Shown here one piece after another: positions 26,766-36,131 of a DNA stretch of 64,000 nucleotides. A program made the translations under genes and the position numbers. Location: the NCBI RefSeq assembly GCF_030812995.1, contig NZ_JAUSTT010000017.1:1-64000 (forward strand), given 5' to 3'. Each line of letters opens with the position of its first letter. The first letter of the stretch is position 1. Under the pieces are notes generated by a model. That model was not told the DNA's origin. It saw nothing but the letters and a program-made list of their open reading frames with translations, and searched no databases. Source of the DNA: Bacillus chungangensis. GTDB lineage: Bacteria > Bacillota > Bacilli > Bacillales > Bacillaceae_C.

Positions 26766-28475
26766 TTACTTTTTGTCCACCATCTTGATGTCAATGCCTC
26801 TGTCAATATTCTTTGCTGCCAAGTAAGCAGTAAGCCATGTTACACCAAATGAAATGCCAACAACACCAACAAAGCCAAGCAAGTACATAAGCGAACCGAG
26901 CAATGTTTTTGACTCTAAGAAGATGGCAGTAAGATTAATAAAAAAAGAAGGCACCTCACTTTCCCCGTTTATCATCGAAAAGAACGATTCTAATTGGCTT
27001 GGCAATATTAAAAAACCAACTGGAATTGTTGCAATCGATGTATAAAGGAATGATAGAAACATCAATGCTAAGCTAGGTAAAAAGCGAAGTCGCTGTTGTG
27101 GATTATTTGGGTTATATATAGAACCGACTGTTCCTATATAGATCCCAATTCCACTCATGCCAAGTGAAATGATTCCTAATGTGGCTATCGCAAGGAACAA
27201 CCATGAAAGTGACCAGTCTAAAAAGATACTTAGAATGATATTAAGGCAGGAGATCAAGGCGAAAGGAATCAACCAGCTAATCCAAAGTTTCCCTAATACA
27301 ATTCTCCATCCAGAGAGAGGCATTGTTCTTAATATCCAAAGTCCCCTTCCTTCCCTAGCTATCGTCTGTGCAGCAAAATTGCCACTAAAAAGCGTCAGCA
27401 TAAAGAAGAACACTGCTTGTGCCACGACAAAGCTTAGCAAGCTATTCTGTAAAAGTTCACTTAGTTGTTGGCCAGAACGAATAAACATGATGAATGGGAA
27501 AATAAGAAAAAATGCAAGCGGCAATAAGGTTAACCACTCTCTCATATCACGATAAATAGCGCGCCATTCTTTAAGGCCAATAGCAATAATAGTTGGCTGA
27601 AGCTTATTTTGTTTTTGTAAATTCTGCTTCTTCTTTCTTTTCCGACTACCTTCACTTAACCGAATCCATCCTGTTCTGAACCCTTTTTCAACGAGTGTTG
27701 AGGATAAAAACATAAGAAAAGCAGCAAATAGAACGAATCCGAGCGCAGGGATAAACGCTTTGATGTCCCCGATCAATAATCCGCCTAAACCGTCGCTTCC
27801 CCATTTAAAAGGAAGCCAAGCAGGGACGTCAGGGAGCTGCAAATTGGTCTGCTCATTAGGGGAATGATGAAACCACATATTCGGAAGTTGGAAAATTAAA
27901 TAAATAACAAAGCCCGCAAGTGCTGTCATCACTGTCATTAATTCTTTAGTTCTTGACGCAGGCAATATTTGTATTAAGATTAGATTAAACAAATAAGCAA
28001 ATGATAAACCAATCATTACGCTGCTTAAAGAAATCAATAAACTGAAAAGAAAATAAAAAACATTTGCTTTTTCAAAGAATCCATAAATGAGCAATGGAAA
28101 AAATGTCAAAAACCAAATGATGAATGGAGAACCGATAAAGCTCTGAATAAATTTGATCCAGAAAATTTTTCGGGTTGCAATCGGGAGTGTAAATAAATAT
28201 GCAAGATCTTCAGAACCATATAAATGCTTAAAAACATTTGGTATTCCGAATAAAAGAATGAAAGTAAAACCAAAAAGAAATACATATGGAAGTCCTTTTT
28301 GTAATAGTGCTGGAGTTAATAAATGAAATAATTGCCAAGCACCTTGAATAAAAACAAGACCGAAAATGAACAGAAAAACAGCAATAATGATAAACACTGG
28401 TATATATTGTTTTTTGTTTGTTCGAAATGTGTTTTTCATCATTTGCCAATGAACATTTATGAGTGTTCTTGTCAT
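26766..28475 (-). CDS. ABC exporter permease (YthQ-like)
   Basis: 569 residues with about 12-14 hydrophobic segments in two halves, separated by a basic loop (residues about 275-300). It is the membrane partner of the ATPase gene directly upstream, whose stop it overlaps by four bases. The length and layout resemble the putative ABC-exporter permeases of the YthQ type in bacilli. The substrate is unknown. Confidence 0.85.
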   Translation of the reverse strand: MTRTLINVHWQMMKNTFRTNKKQYIPVFIIIAVFLFIFGLVFIQGAWQLFHLLTPALLQKGLPYVFLFGFTFILLFGIPNVFKHLYGSEDLAYLFTLPIATRKIFWIKFIQSFIGSPFIIWFLTFFPLLIYGFFEKANVFYFLFSLLISLSSVMIGLSFAYLFNLILIQILPASRTKELMTVMTALAGFVIYLIFQLPNMWFHHSPNEQTNLQLPDVPAWLPFKWGSDGLGGLLIGDIKAFIPALGFVLFAAFLMFLSSTLVEKGFRTGWIRLSEGSRKRKKKQNLQKQNKLQPTIIAIGLKEWRAIYRDMREWLTLLPLAFFLIFPFIMFIRSGQQLSELLQNSLLSFVVAQAVFFFMLTLFSGNFAAQTIAREGRGLWILRTMPLSGWRIVLGKLWISWLIPFALISCLNIILSIFLDWSLSWLFLAIATLGIISLGMSGIGIYIGTVGSIYNPNNPQQRLRFLPSLALMFLSFLYTSIATIPVGFLILPSQLESFFSMINGESEVPSFFINLTAIFLESKTLLGSLMYLLGFVGVVGISFGVTWLTAYLAAKNIDRGIDIKMVDKK

Positions 28476-29260
28476 TTTGTCTCACCTTTTTCTGCTTGCT
28501 CTAGTTCTTCAATGAGCTCTTTTGATGATTCACCGCCAGTCAGCTCTAAGAAGATATCTTCCAAACTAGCATCGACATGCCCTTCCTTTTCACGAAGCTC
28601 TTTCATCGTTCCTGAAGCAATAACGTCTCCGTTCATAATAATCCCAACACGGTCACACATTTGTTCGGCTATTTCCAAAATATGAGTGGATAAAAAGACT
28701 GTTGTTCCTTGATCACACATCCGTCTAAGGGTTGTTTTTAAAGTTCGCGCACTTTTAGGATCGAGGCCAACGGTTGGCTCGTCTAAGAAAATAATTTGTG
28801 GTTCATGAATAAAGGCAGCACATAAAGCAATTTTTTGTTTCATTCCATGAGAATAATTTTCTATTAAATCAGTTGCACGTGCTGTTAATCCAAACATATC
28901 CAAAAGTTCTACGGATTTTTGTTCAAACTTTTTTGTTGGCATCTGAAATACGGAACTAATAAAGCTTAAAAATTCGATGCCAGAAAGCTTTGGATACAAA
29001 TTCGGCTGATCAGGAACGTAAGCAATCTTTCTTTTTGCTTCAATAGGTGCATCCCAAATGTTGGTTCCCATTAACTCAATTGAACCAGTTGTCGGCTCTA
29101 GAAGACCTGTCATCATTTTAATGGTTGTTGTTTTACCTGCACCATTAGGGCCGAGAAAGCCAAATAATTCACCCTTTTTAACGGTAAGATCCAAATGATT
29201 TACAGCGTTATAGCTCCCATAAATTTTGGAAAGGTTTGTAGCTTTGATAGCGATTGTCAT
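28472..29260 (-). CDS. ABC transporter ATP-binding protein (YthP-like)
   Basis: 262 residues with Walker A GPNGAGKTT, a signature-like ENYSHGMKQKIALCAAF, Walker B IIFLDEPTVGLD and the switch STHILE. This is the ATPase of a two-gene exporter. GAGGTGTTTTAG precedes the ATG. It is first in its operon and overlaps the permease gene (ATGA). Confidence 0.95.
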   Translation of the reverse strand: MTIAIKATNLSKIYGSYNAVNHLDLTVKKGELFGFLGPNGAGKTTTIKMMTGLLEPTTGSIELMGTNIWDAPIEAKRKIAYVPDQPNLYPKLSGIEFLSFISSVFQMPTKKFEQKSVELLDMFGLTARATDLIENYSHGMKQKIALCAAFIHEPQIIFLDEPTVGLDPKSARTLKTTLRRMCDQGTTVFLSTHILEIAEQMCDRVGIIMNGDVIASGTMKELREKEGHVDASLEDIFLELTGGESSKELIEELEQAEKGETK

Positions 29261-29936
29261 CTAAAACACCTCTTTTTGAATAATGATTAGAGAGGAAAAG
29301 CAATTTTCTACTTCTTAGAATAATGTTTTTAGCAGCACATTGAGGAGGTATTCATTATTTACGGACGAAGTATTAGAAAAGATTCAATTCTTTTATTTCA
29401 CCCTTATTCGATAGCCAAAAAACAAGGTTTTTAGCATCTTTTTTTAATTAGAAGAGGATAGCTTACTTTATTTGTATTTGCAATTTTTCTTTATTAGCTT
29501 TTATAATATTTTTATCCCATAGTGATTGTTGATTGTCTTTTCACTTCATTATAAATGAAAAACAATCGTCATGAAAGATATGTTGTAGGATTCACATCAG
29601 ATGGCACTATATGTTCCGTCTACTACTTTTAGGGCAGTATTAAGATTAGGGCTCCAGTAAAAAAGGATCTACAGCAGATAAACATCGTACATTTTTCAGC
29701 CTGCAGGCTATTTCACCCTTTGTTGCTTCCGCAGTAAAGGAGGACACATGTATACCTTTCTCAAGAAAGATTCTTCAGGATTAATGATTGGGAAGGTATG
29801 ACAAGATCATGGGCAAATGTATTGCCCATTGCAAGTAGTGAAAAAGTATAGTCAATTTTGAAAATGAATGCGTATCTTTTCATAAATAGGTGAACTATAA
29901 AAATACGCAGGCACGAGCATGAAAGGAGTTTTTTAA
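29261..29936. other. Long intergenic region upstream of ykuJ
   Basis: 676 bases with no recognisable gene. A 17-codon frame at 29748-29801 (MYTFLKKDSSGLMIGKV) has a strong AAAGGAGG site seven bases upstream and could be a leader peptide or a remnant. ATGGGCAA and TTGCCCAT (29809-29829) form a hairpin just after it. B. subtilis has other yku genes here, so a deletion is plausible. Confidence 0.4.
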
Positions 29937-30185
29937 TTGTCTCAATTACTAGGCATTATCCAGAGATTAAAAACAATGCAGGAAGCAACGGATCAAACAG
30001 AAGCCCCGCAAAGACGCTTTGAGGTGAATGGAAAGGCACTTTGTCAAGTAAAATATTTCCTTCATACAGACACATTCGAACTTGAAGTTTTTGGAGATGA
30101 TCATAAATATCAATTTGATGATCTGGATATTACTGCAATTGAAATTTTTGATCTTGTTCAAGAGGAAAAGCAGATTAATACATGA
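29937..30185 (+). CDS. ykuJ: YkuJ-family (DUF1797) protein
   Basis: An 82-residue small acidic protein with the family pattern RFEVNGKALCQVKYF...FELEVFGD...YQFDDLDITAIEIFDLV. The B. subtilis homologue has a known fold but no assigned function. The start is TTG, eight bases after AAGGAG. An IS200/IS605 right-end fragment begins about 30 bases after the stop. Confidence 0.93.
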   Translation: MSQLLGIIQRLKTMQEATDQTEAPQRRFEVNGKALCQVKYFLHTDTFELEVFGDDHKYQFDDLDITAIEIFDLVQEEKQINT

Positions 30186-30214
30186 TTACTTTTTTAGCTG
30201 CTATTTTTTAACTG

Positions 30215-30443
30215 GGTTTCCGAAAAGAATTCTCTCACTTCTAAATGTGAAGGGCGTAGCACAATGAAAGTGGGAGATGAATTTTCGGTTGGTATAAGCC
30301 AAAATATTGTTGTTGGTATTTTCTCTAGGGGCAGGGACTGCCCTTATAGCTTGGTAAATATAGATAGCTAACAAAAGCATCTAGTTCCCAAGAAACTCCC
30401 ACTTCAATCAGACCGTAAGGTCAATAAGTGGTGAGTAGTTCAC
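30215..30443 (+). mobile_element. Orphan IS200/IS605 (TnpB-type) right end with omega-RNA-like sequence
   Basis: The stretch GATGAATTTTCGGTTGGTAT (30277-30296), the GGGCAGGGACTGCCC hairpin (about 30329-30343) and the terminal hairpin CTCCCACTTCAAT...AATAAGTGGTGAG ending in AGTTCAC (30443) are what I know from the 3' ends of TnpB-type IS200/IS605 elements. That region encodes the guide RNA scaffold (omega-RNA/reRNA). No tnpB or tnpA frame is present; the left boundary is approximate. It is either a relic or a solo guide RNA locus. Confidence 0.75.
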
Positions 30444-30480
30444 AGAAGATGATCAATGGGGCAAGCAATTTTTTATGACA

Positions 30481-30530
30481 AAAAAAGAGCATGGAGACTG
30501 ATGAGCAGCATCTGTCCACCATGCTTTTTT
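30481..30530. terminator. Terminator after the IS right end, upstream of darB
   Basis: AGCATGG (30488-30494) pairs with CCATGCT (30519-30525), flanked by A-run and T-run arms (AAAAAAG and TTTTTT). It can work in either direction and insulates darB from the upstream transcript. Confidence 0.75.
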
Positions 30531-30630
30531 GGATAAAAAACTGCCAGGCGGGAAGACCTCTTTGATTCTTATTTTGGCGATCTATGATAAGATGGATAGA
30601 GAGATAAATTATTGGTAAGGGAGTTTTAAT

Positions 30631-31083
30631 ATGGTCTCCGTACAAATACAAGCGTTTCTTGAATCTAAATTAAATGAATTTATTATCCCATCTGAAAAGG
30701 TTGCTCATGTGCAACTGGGAAATAGTCTAGAACATGCGCTGCTTGTTTTAACAAAAAGCGGCTACTCCTCAGTGCCAGTTCTAGATGCACAATTTAAATT
30801 ACATGGCCTTATTAGTTCCGCCATGATTACAGAATCCATTCTAGGACTTGAAAGAATTGAATTTGAAAAGTTAAGTGATAAAAAAGTGGAAGACGTCATG
30901 ACAAGCGAAATTCCTAGGCTCCTGCCTAATTTTCAATTGGAAAAAATGGTTGATTTACTCGTTAATCATCCTTTTATTTGTGTTGAAGACCATGATGGAT
31001 TTTTTGAAGGAATCGTAACAAGAAGAGCTTTATTAAAACAACTAAATCGTCAGATTCATAAGCTGATTCATTTGAAACAATAA
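30631..31083 (+). CDS. darB: CBS-domain cyclic-di-AMP receptor DarB (YkuL/CbpB)
   Basis: 150 residues made of two CBS domains (about 15-70 and 85-145; VEDVMTSEIPRL marks the second). In B. subtilis this protein (YkuL, renamed DarB or CbpB) binds cyclic di-AMP; when free it stimulates the (p)ppGpp synthetase Rel and pyruvate carboxylase. Gene position (after ykuJ, before ccpC) and length agree. A GGGAG site lies upstream of the ATG and a terminator lies about 150 bases downstream. Confidence 0.9.
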   Translation: MVSVQIQAFLESKLNEFIIPSEKVAHVQLGNSLEHALLVLTKSGYSSVPVLDAQFKLHGLISSAMITESILGLERIEFEKLSDKKVEDVMTSEIPRLLPNFQLEKMVDLLVNHPFICVEDHDGFFEGIVTRRALLKQLNRQIHKLIHLKQ

Positions 31084-31231
31084 AGAATCAAGATGCTTGT
31101 TAAATGATAATGAAAGCGCGTCCATTTTTAGAATGAAAGCTGCTCTGCATGATAATGAAGGCTTCAAGGTTGCAATGAGAACATAATGAAGATAACGATG
31201 CATTAAAGGGTCTCTATAAAAACTAACTTAG

Positions 31232-31260
31232 AACTAGGGAGGGTTTCTTCCTAGTTTTTT
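31232..31260 (+). terminator. Terminator after darB
   Basis: AACTAGG (31232-31238) pairs with CCTAGTT (31250-31256) and continues into TTTT. Confidence 0.8.
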
Positions 31261-31440
31261 ATCATCTTCTTATAAATGGACGAGTAAAAATTAGCCATTT
31301 GACTAATCTTTTCAAGCTTGATTTATGTTAGGATACCATATTAACCAATATATTCAAAATAATCAGAATTATACAGTCTTTTTCAAATAAGCAGGAATGA
31401 TAACCGCTCATTATTAGCAGATTAAGGCATGATCAACTGT

Positions 31441-31682
31441 ATCCCACATCTAACTGGCGAGTCAAGACTCCCACCTCGGGGAGTAAGAGGAATCAGAAGC
31501 GCTAGGTGGGGAAAACTGCCAGCAAATGTCCGATTGGTTCAGGTCGACAGGATAAGGAAAACTTCTTGAATCAACATCGCACGAAGAAAAGCGGGTTTCC
31601 TTTTCGAGGACGTTGCGATCTTAGCCTTTGTTCTACTTCTTATGAGTGGGGAAAAGACCCCACTCATGAAAGTTTCACTTTA
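31441..31682 (+). repeat. Interspersed structured repeat, copy B
   Basis: A full copy (242 bp) from ATCCCACATCTAACTGGCGA to AGTTTCACTTTAT. The left hairpin pairs TCCCACCTC with a downstream AGGTGGG. The right hairpin pairs ATGAGTGGGG with CCCCACTCAT, carrying co-varying changes relative to copy A. It occupies the spacer between darB and the TauE-type gene. Confidence 0.88.
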
Positions 31683-31728
31683 TATATAAGTGGTGGAAAC
31701 TATTTATACTTCGATATTAAATCCAAGC

Positions 31729-32469
31729 TCAAATCATGACGGCTTCATAGGCAAGCTGTAGGATAAGCAAGACCGTCACCCCATTTAACAGCCATTTGAC
31801 ATGGCGCAAAGATAATCGATTGGCAAAACGAACAGATAATTGTGCCCCAATAACAGAGCCGAGAGCATGAGCTGCTCCAATTTTCCAATCAAATGCTCCA
31901 TAGAAAGCAAAAATGATAAAAGCTGATAAACAGCTGATAAAAGTTTGGAAACGACTAATGGCAAGAGATTTTAAATAATGAAAACCATTGTAAAGGTAAG
32001 TATAAATCAGCAATGTTGTAGATCCAGGTCCAAACATACCGTCATACAAACTGATGCTAAAAAGTACTGGATATATTTTTGCATTGATTGATTCATCAGA
32101 AGCGGTTCGTTCTTTCGGTACCTTTTTTATAACATTTAACATGAGTGCTGAAGCTAGAAGAATGATAGCGATCATCGTCAACTTTTCCTGGGAAATATAA
32201 TTTGCAATCATTGCACCAACCAACCCGCCTATTGCAGCAAATGGTACAATTTTCAAAGCTGTACGAATAGAAACTTGTTTTCTTTTGAATAAATAGTAAA
32301 AACTAGAAAAAGAGCTGATGATATTAGAAAATTTTGCTGTTCCAATTGCAGTATGAACGGGAATACCAATAAATAGAAGTAAAGGCATTCCTATTAGACC
32401 TCCACTACCAGCAAGGGTTCCAACAAAAGTAGCACAAAAGCCAATTAAGGCGATAAGTAAAAAAGTCAC
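31729..32469 (-). CDS. TauE/SafE-family sulfite/organosulfonate exporter-like protein
   Basis: 246 residues with about eight helices and the family N-terminus GTLAGSGGLIGMPLLLFIGIP, plus an internally repeated second half (SLYDGMFGPGSTTLLIY). TauE/SafE proteins move sulfite, sulfoacetate or other small anions; the substrate here is not determinable. The start is GTG with a GAAGTGAG site. It is divergent from ccpC, which could control it. Confidence 0.88.
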   Translation of the reverse strand: MTFLLIALIGFCATFVGTLAGSGGLIGMPLLLFIGIPVHTAIGTAKFSNIISSFSSFYYLFKRKQVSIRTALKIVPFAAIGGLVGAMIANYISQEKLTMIAIILLASALMLNVIKKVPKERTASDESINAKIYPVLFSISLYDGMFGPGSTTLLIYTYLYNGFHYLKSLAISRFQTFISCLSAFIIFAFYGAFDWKIGAAHALGSVIGAQLSVRFANRLSLRHVKWLLNGVTVLLILQLAYEAVMI

Positions 32470-32586
32470 ATTCTCACTTCCATTCTTTATTCTCTCGTTG
32501 CTGTCTATGATTCAGCATAATGTCTTCTACTATTATCATAGGGGAAAAAAGAAAATAATGATATTTCTTGTTATTTAAGATAAGCT

Positions 32587-32601
32587 ATAAGAAAAACTTA
32601 T
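32587..32601 (+). promoter_or_regulatory. CcpC-type operator upstream of ccpC
   Basis: ATAA-GAAAAAC-TTAT exactly matches the ATAA-N7-TTAT dyad bound by B. subtilis CcpC at citB and citZ. It ends 13 bases before the ccpC ATG, consistent with autorepression. Confidence 0.7.
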
Positions 32602-32614
32602 CGAGGGATCATAA

Positions 32615-33505
32615 ATGTCATTAACAGAATATCATTTGTTGTCAGTTTTAGCGGAAGAAATGAATATGAGAAAAGCTGCTGAACGATTATTTGTCTCTCA
32701 GCCTGCATTGTCGCAGCGCCTGCAAAATATTGAAAAGCAGTGGGGAATTGCTTTGTTTATTCGTACGCAGAAAGGTTTGACATTAACTCCTGCCGGAGAG
32801 TTAGTTGTCAAATTCGCAAACGAAGTATTAGCTAAAAGCGAACAAGTTCGCGAACAGCTTCAGTCTCTTGAATCAAAAGTGTATGGAACGTTGAAAATTG
32901 CGTGTGCTTCTATTGTCGGCCAAAATTGGCTGCCACAAGTACTAAAAAGGTTTGTTTCCAAGTATCCTCATGCAAAGATTTCCTTAATTACAGGCTGGAG
33001 CAGTGAGATATTAAAATCTTTGTATGATGGAGAAGTGCATATCGGGATTATTCGTGGTACAACAGATTGGAGAAGTAAAAGAATCCATTTATTTAAAGAT
33101 AGTTTGTATTTAGTAGATAAAGAAATCCAACAGATGGAAGATGTTTTAGAAACGGATCGCCCTTTCATCCAATTTAAAAGTGATTCCAATTATTATCAAG
33201 AAATTCAAGACTGGTGGCAGCAGCAATTTCAAACTGCACCTAAAAGGACGATCGTTGTAGACCAAATTGAAACATGTAAACAGATGACGATCAACGGGAT
33301 TGGCTATGCAATTTTGCCTGCTATAACATTAACAGGGATGGAAGAAGACGTATATAAAATTCCGTTATTGGATAGTGAAGGTGTTGCAATTAAGCGAGAT
33401 ACGTGGCTGTTGGGGTATGATGCTGCTTTTAAATTACGTCAAGTAGAAGCTTTTGTTGAGATTGTTCATGAATATCTTGAGTCGACTCCTAATGCATTTT
33501 TATAA
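32615..33505 (+). CDS. ccpC: LysR-family regulator CcpC (YkuM)
   Basis: A 296-residue LysR regulator with an N-terminal winged helix (NMRKAAERLFVSQPALSQRLQ) and a C-terminal effector domain that binds citrate in B. subtilis. CcpC represses TCA-branch genes (citB, citZ) in response to citrate. The gene order darB-ccpC is conserved. It is divergent from the TauE-type exporter and has an ATAA-N7-TTAT box at its start. Confidence 0.88.
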   Translation: MSLTEYHLLSVLAEEMNMRKAAERLFVSQPALSQRLQNIEKQWGIALFIRTQKGLTLTPAGELVVKFANEVLAKSEQVREQLQSLESKVYGTLKIACASIVGQNWLPQVLKRFVSKYPHAKISLITGWSSEILKSLYDGEVHIGIIRGTTDWRSKRIHLFKDSLYLVDKEIQQMEDVLETDRPFIQFKSDSNYYQEIQDWWQQQFQTAPKRTIVVDQIETCKQMTINGIGYAILPAITLTGMEEDVYKIPLLDSEGVAIKRDTWLLGYDAAFKLRQVEAFVEIVHEYLESTPNAFL

Positions 33506-33720
33506 TCATTTTCCGCTTATGTTAATTTTGGGTCTAAAAATTGTGCTTTAATTAACAAAAAAAGTGTAGTGATTTCTCACAAAAAAACATTTATGATATG
33601 GAAGAAAATAATTTTAGACAATGAACAGCTTCTTAGCTGAATATGTTTTAATACATATCGGATAGAAAAGATCATATCTTTCTTTGTATGACTTGGTTTT
33701 TGGAGGAAGGAGGAAAGTGG

Positions 33721-36108
33721 ATGATAGATTTTAAAAAAGCATTAAGCCAATTATTGGCCATTTTCATTATTGCTGCTGTGCTTTGTCCAGTGATGCCAGC
33801 AGCTGCCGAGGCGAATATTGATATCGAAGTTGAGGCTGGATTTCAAGGGAAAGTGAAGAGTGGAAAAGGTTTTCCTGTAAAAATGACATTGGAAAATCAT
33901 GGTGCAAAAGTAAGCGGCGATATGCTTGTAAGTTTTGCACCGTATTACCAAGCTGGTGGGGCAAAAGCCATTCGAGTAGAATTACCTGCCAATAGTAAAA
34001 AAACATATACTATCTCTTTGCCAGGTTTATCTCAGGACGATAGCTCCCAGTTCCAAAGGAATCCCGCTATCACTTTATACGACGGTAATTGGCAACAAGG
34101 GAATGTGATCGCAGTCAACGGAGATAAAACAATTTATCCTAGCTTTATTGAAGAGGGAAAAGCCGTTATTGGTGTGTTAAGTATGGATGCGAATCAACTA
34201 CAGCAGTTAAAGCTGATGAAAATCAATGGAAAAGATATCGAATGGATCGTTTTAACAGAAAAAAATCTTCCAGAGGATCCAACAGGACTTGCACTCTTCG
34301 ATTATATTATCGTTGATGATTTTCCACTCCAACAATTGCAGGCACAACAGCAATTGGCACTGGTTCATTGGCTGGGTGACGGCGGAATCATCATAGCAGG
34401 AGGAACATCTAAAGGAGAGCAAAGTTTTGGACGACTTGCAGAAACGTTGCCGATGGCGATGACTGGAGAAGCGTTCGTTCATGATCTTTCAACTTTCAAC
34501 GTTGATCAAGAGGAAGCACCTCTTCCTGTTGTTCCGCTCCGATTGTACAATGGCAAAATAGCTGAAAATGCTAATGTGATCGTGATGGCAAATCAGCAGC
34601 CTATCGTAGTGGCAAGTCCCTATAAAAATGGCCAGGTGTTGCAAACAGCTTTTTCATTAGGGGAGGAGCCGCTTGTTACATGGAATGGTTATAGTCATTG
34701 GTTTGGAAAATTAATAGAAAACGATCTTCATACTAATATGGATGATAATCACAACCATTATTTTCATGCAATCTATCAAGGGTTAGCGGAAACAAGTGAA
34801 AGATTTAAAAGTTCAGCGGTTTCTGTTTCCTATTTGTTTATTGTATTTGTTGTTTATTTGATTATTATTGGACCTATCATGTATTGGTTCTTGCGTAAAC
34901 GTGATAAGCGTGAACATAGTTGGTGGCTGATTCCAGTAATTGCAGTTTTGGTATCAGTCGGTATTTTTGCTGTTGGTGCGAAAGATCGTATGTTCCAACC
35001 ACATTTGTCCCAGGTAGGTCTTTTTAAAGCAGGAGAACAAGGGAATTTAAAAGGAGTTCAAGCAATTAGTTTTCTATCTAACGGTGGTGGAATGTATCAA
35101 TTGAGTGTTCCGAAGGTTGAATTTCAAGGTGTGCCAATCGTTACTCCATTTGGCCGCACGCCAGCGGATCTAGCTCATCATGCGGTGATAGAAGAGAAGA
35201 ATGATCACCATGCATTTACTTTTCCAAACGTCGAATACTGGTCTGCTAATACTGTGATCGGTCAGGCTGCTAAAAATGGTGTGGGCAGCTTTAAAACGAA
35301 TCTTTCAGTTCATAATAAACAATTAACAGGACAAATAGAAAACCATTTTGCCTTTAATTTTGAGGAGTTGTATCTTTGGTCTGGCTCTGATATCAATCCT
35401 CTCGGAGCATTAGCAAAAGGTGAAAAAATCACCATTCAACAACCGTTAGAAACAGATTTTTTATATGCACCAAGCAAGGACGACATACCTAAAAAGAATG
35501 CTTCTGAATTAGAAAAAGAAAAAATGAACCGTCTTCAAGAGGTGCTTATGAGCAAGGGTAGATTTGAAGACTCGCCGATTATTTTTGGCTATACGAAAAA
35601 TCATATTATTGATTCAAAATTGTCCAATAAAAATGCGAAGGAGTCAGCAATCAATTTAATTTATCAACCATTTACTGTTGAAGACAAGATGGTCGGAGCG
35701 TTTACGATTGATGAAAAAGTGATGTCATATGATATGCGAGTATTTGATGGAGAAATCATTGATATGACTCCATTATATGACTATCTAGGTGAGGTTGCCC
35801 TCGAAGATGGCAGCTATGAATTTTCAGTTGTTCTTCCTAAACAGATTGATCGGAAAAAAGCAATCTTTCACAAATTAATGCTCACGTATGAAGAAAAGAC
35901 TGGCATCCATTATGCCCTGTATAACAATGAGACGAAAGAATACGAAGAGATAGATACACATGATTCCTTTATTGAGATAAAAGAACATGTTTCACGTTAT
36001 ATTTCTAACCAAGGAGAAATAAAAATCAAAATTGAAAAAGCATCCAAATATGATCCATATGTCAATCTTCCTCATGTCTTAGTAGAAGGAGAAGTGCAGC
36101 CAAATTGA
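33721..36108 (+). CDS. Large secreted/membrane-anchored partner protein of an ABC-2 exporter
   Basis: 795 residues. The start at 33721 follows AAGGAGG. It begins with a signal peptide (LLAIFIIAAVLCPVMPAAAEA), then an Ig-like region (about 30-115, VEAGFQGKVKSGKGFPVKMTLENHG), a GATase1-like alpha/beta region (about 145-320, with YIIVDDF and GGIIIAGGTSKGE), two helices near 370-395 and 408-425, and a large external C-terminal region. It is followed by an ABC ATPase and permease, an arrangement like GldG-type auxiliary proteins. I do not recognise a named family. Transport of an envelope component is inference only. Confidence 0.8.
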   Translation: MIDFKKALSQLLAIFIIAAVLCPVMPAAAEANIDIEVEAGFQGKVKSGKGFPVKMTLENHGAKVSGDMLVSFAPYYQAGGAKAIRVELPANSKKTYTISLPGLSQDDSSQFQRNPAITLYDGNWQQGNVIAVNGDKTIYPSFIEEGKAVIGVLSMDANQLQQLKLMKINGKDIEWIVLTEKNLPEDPTGLALFDYIIVDDFPLQQLQAQQQLALVHWLGDGGIIIAGGTSKGEQSFGRLAETLPMAMTGEAFVHDLSTFNVDQEEAPLPVVPLRLYNGKIAENANVIVMANQQPIVVASPYKNGQVLQTAFSLGEEPLVTWNGYSHWFGKLIENDLHTNMDDNHNHYFHAIYQGLAETSERFKSSAVSVSYLFIVFVVYLIIIGPIMYWFLRKRDKREHSWWLIPVIAVLVSVGIFAVGAKDRMFQPHLSQVGLFKAGEQGNLKGVQAISFLSNGGGMYQLSVPKVEFQGVPIVTPFGRTPADLAHHAVIEEKNDHHAFTFPNVEYWSANTVIGQAAKNGVGSFKTNLSVHNKQLTGQIENHFAFNFEELYLWSGSDINPLGALAKGEKITIQQPLETDFLYAPSKDDIPKKNASELEKEKMNRLQEVLMSKGRFEDSPIIFGYTKNHIIDSKLSNKNAKESAINLIYQPFTVEDKMVGAFTIDEKVMSYDMRVFDGEIIDMTPLYDYLGEVALEDGSYEFSVVLPKQIDRKKAIFHKLMLTYEEKTGIHYALYNNETKEYEEIDTHDSFIEIKEHVSRYISNQGEIKIKIEKASKYDPYVNLPHVLVEGEVQPN

Positions 36109-36131
36109 AAAGTTGAAAGGAGGAAAAACGA

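Noticed and set aside
31106-31125. cre-like sequence TGAAAGCGCGTCCA after darB
   Set aside because: Two mismatches in conserved positions and no downstream start that it could control.
31506-31739. Small frames inside the interspersed repeats (also 41188-41421)
   Set aside because: The frames are not conserved between copies and the stems, not codons, show compensating changes.
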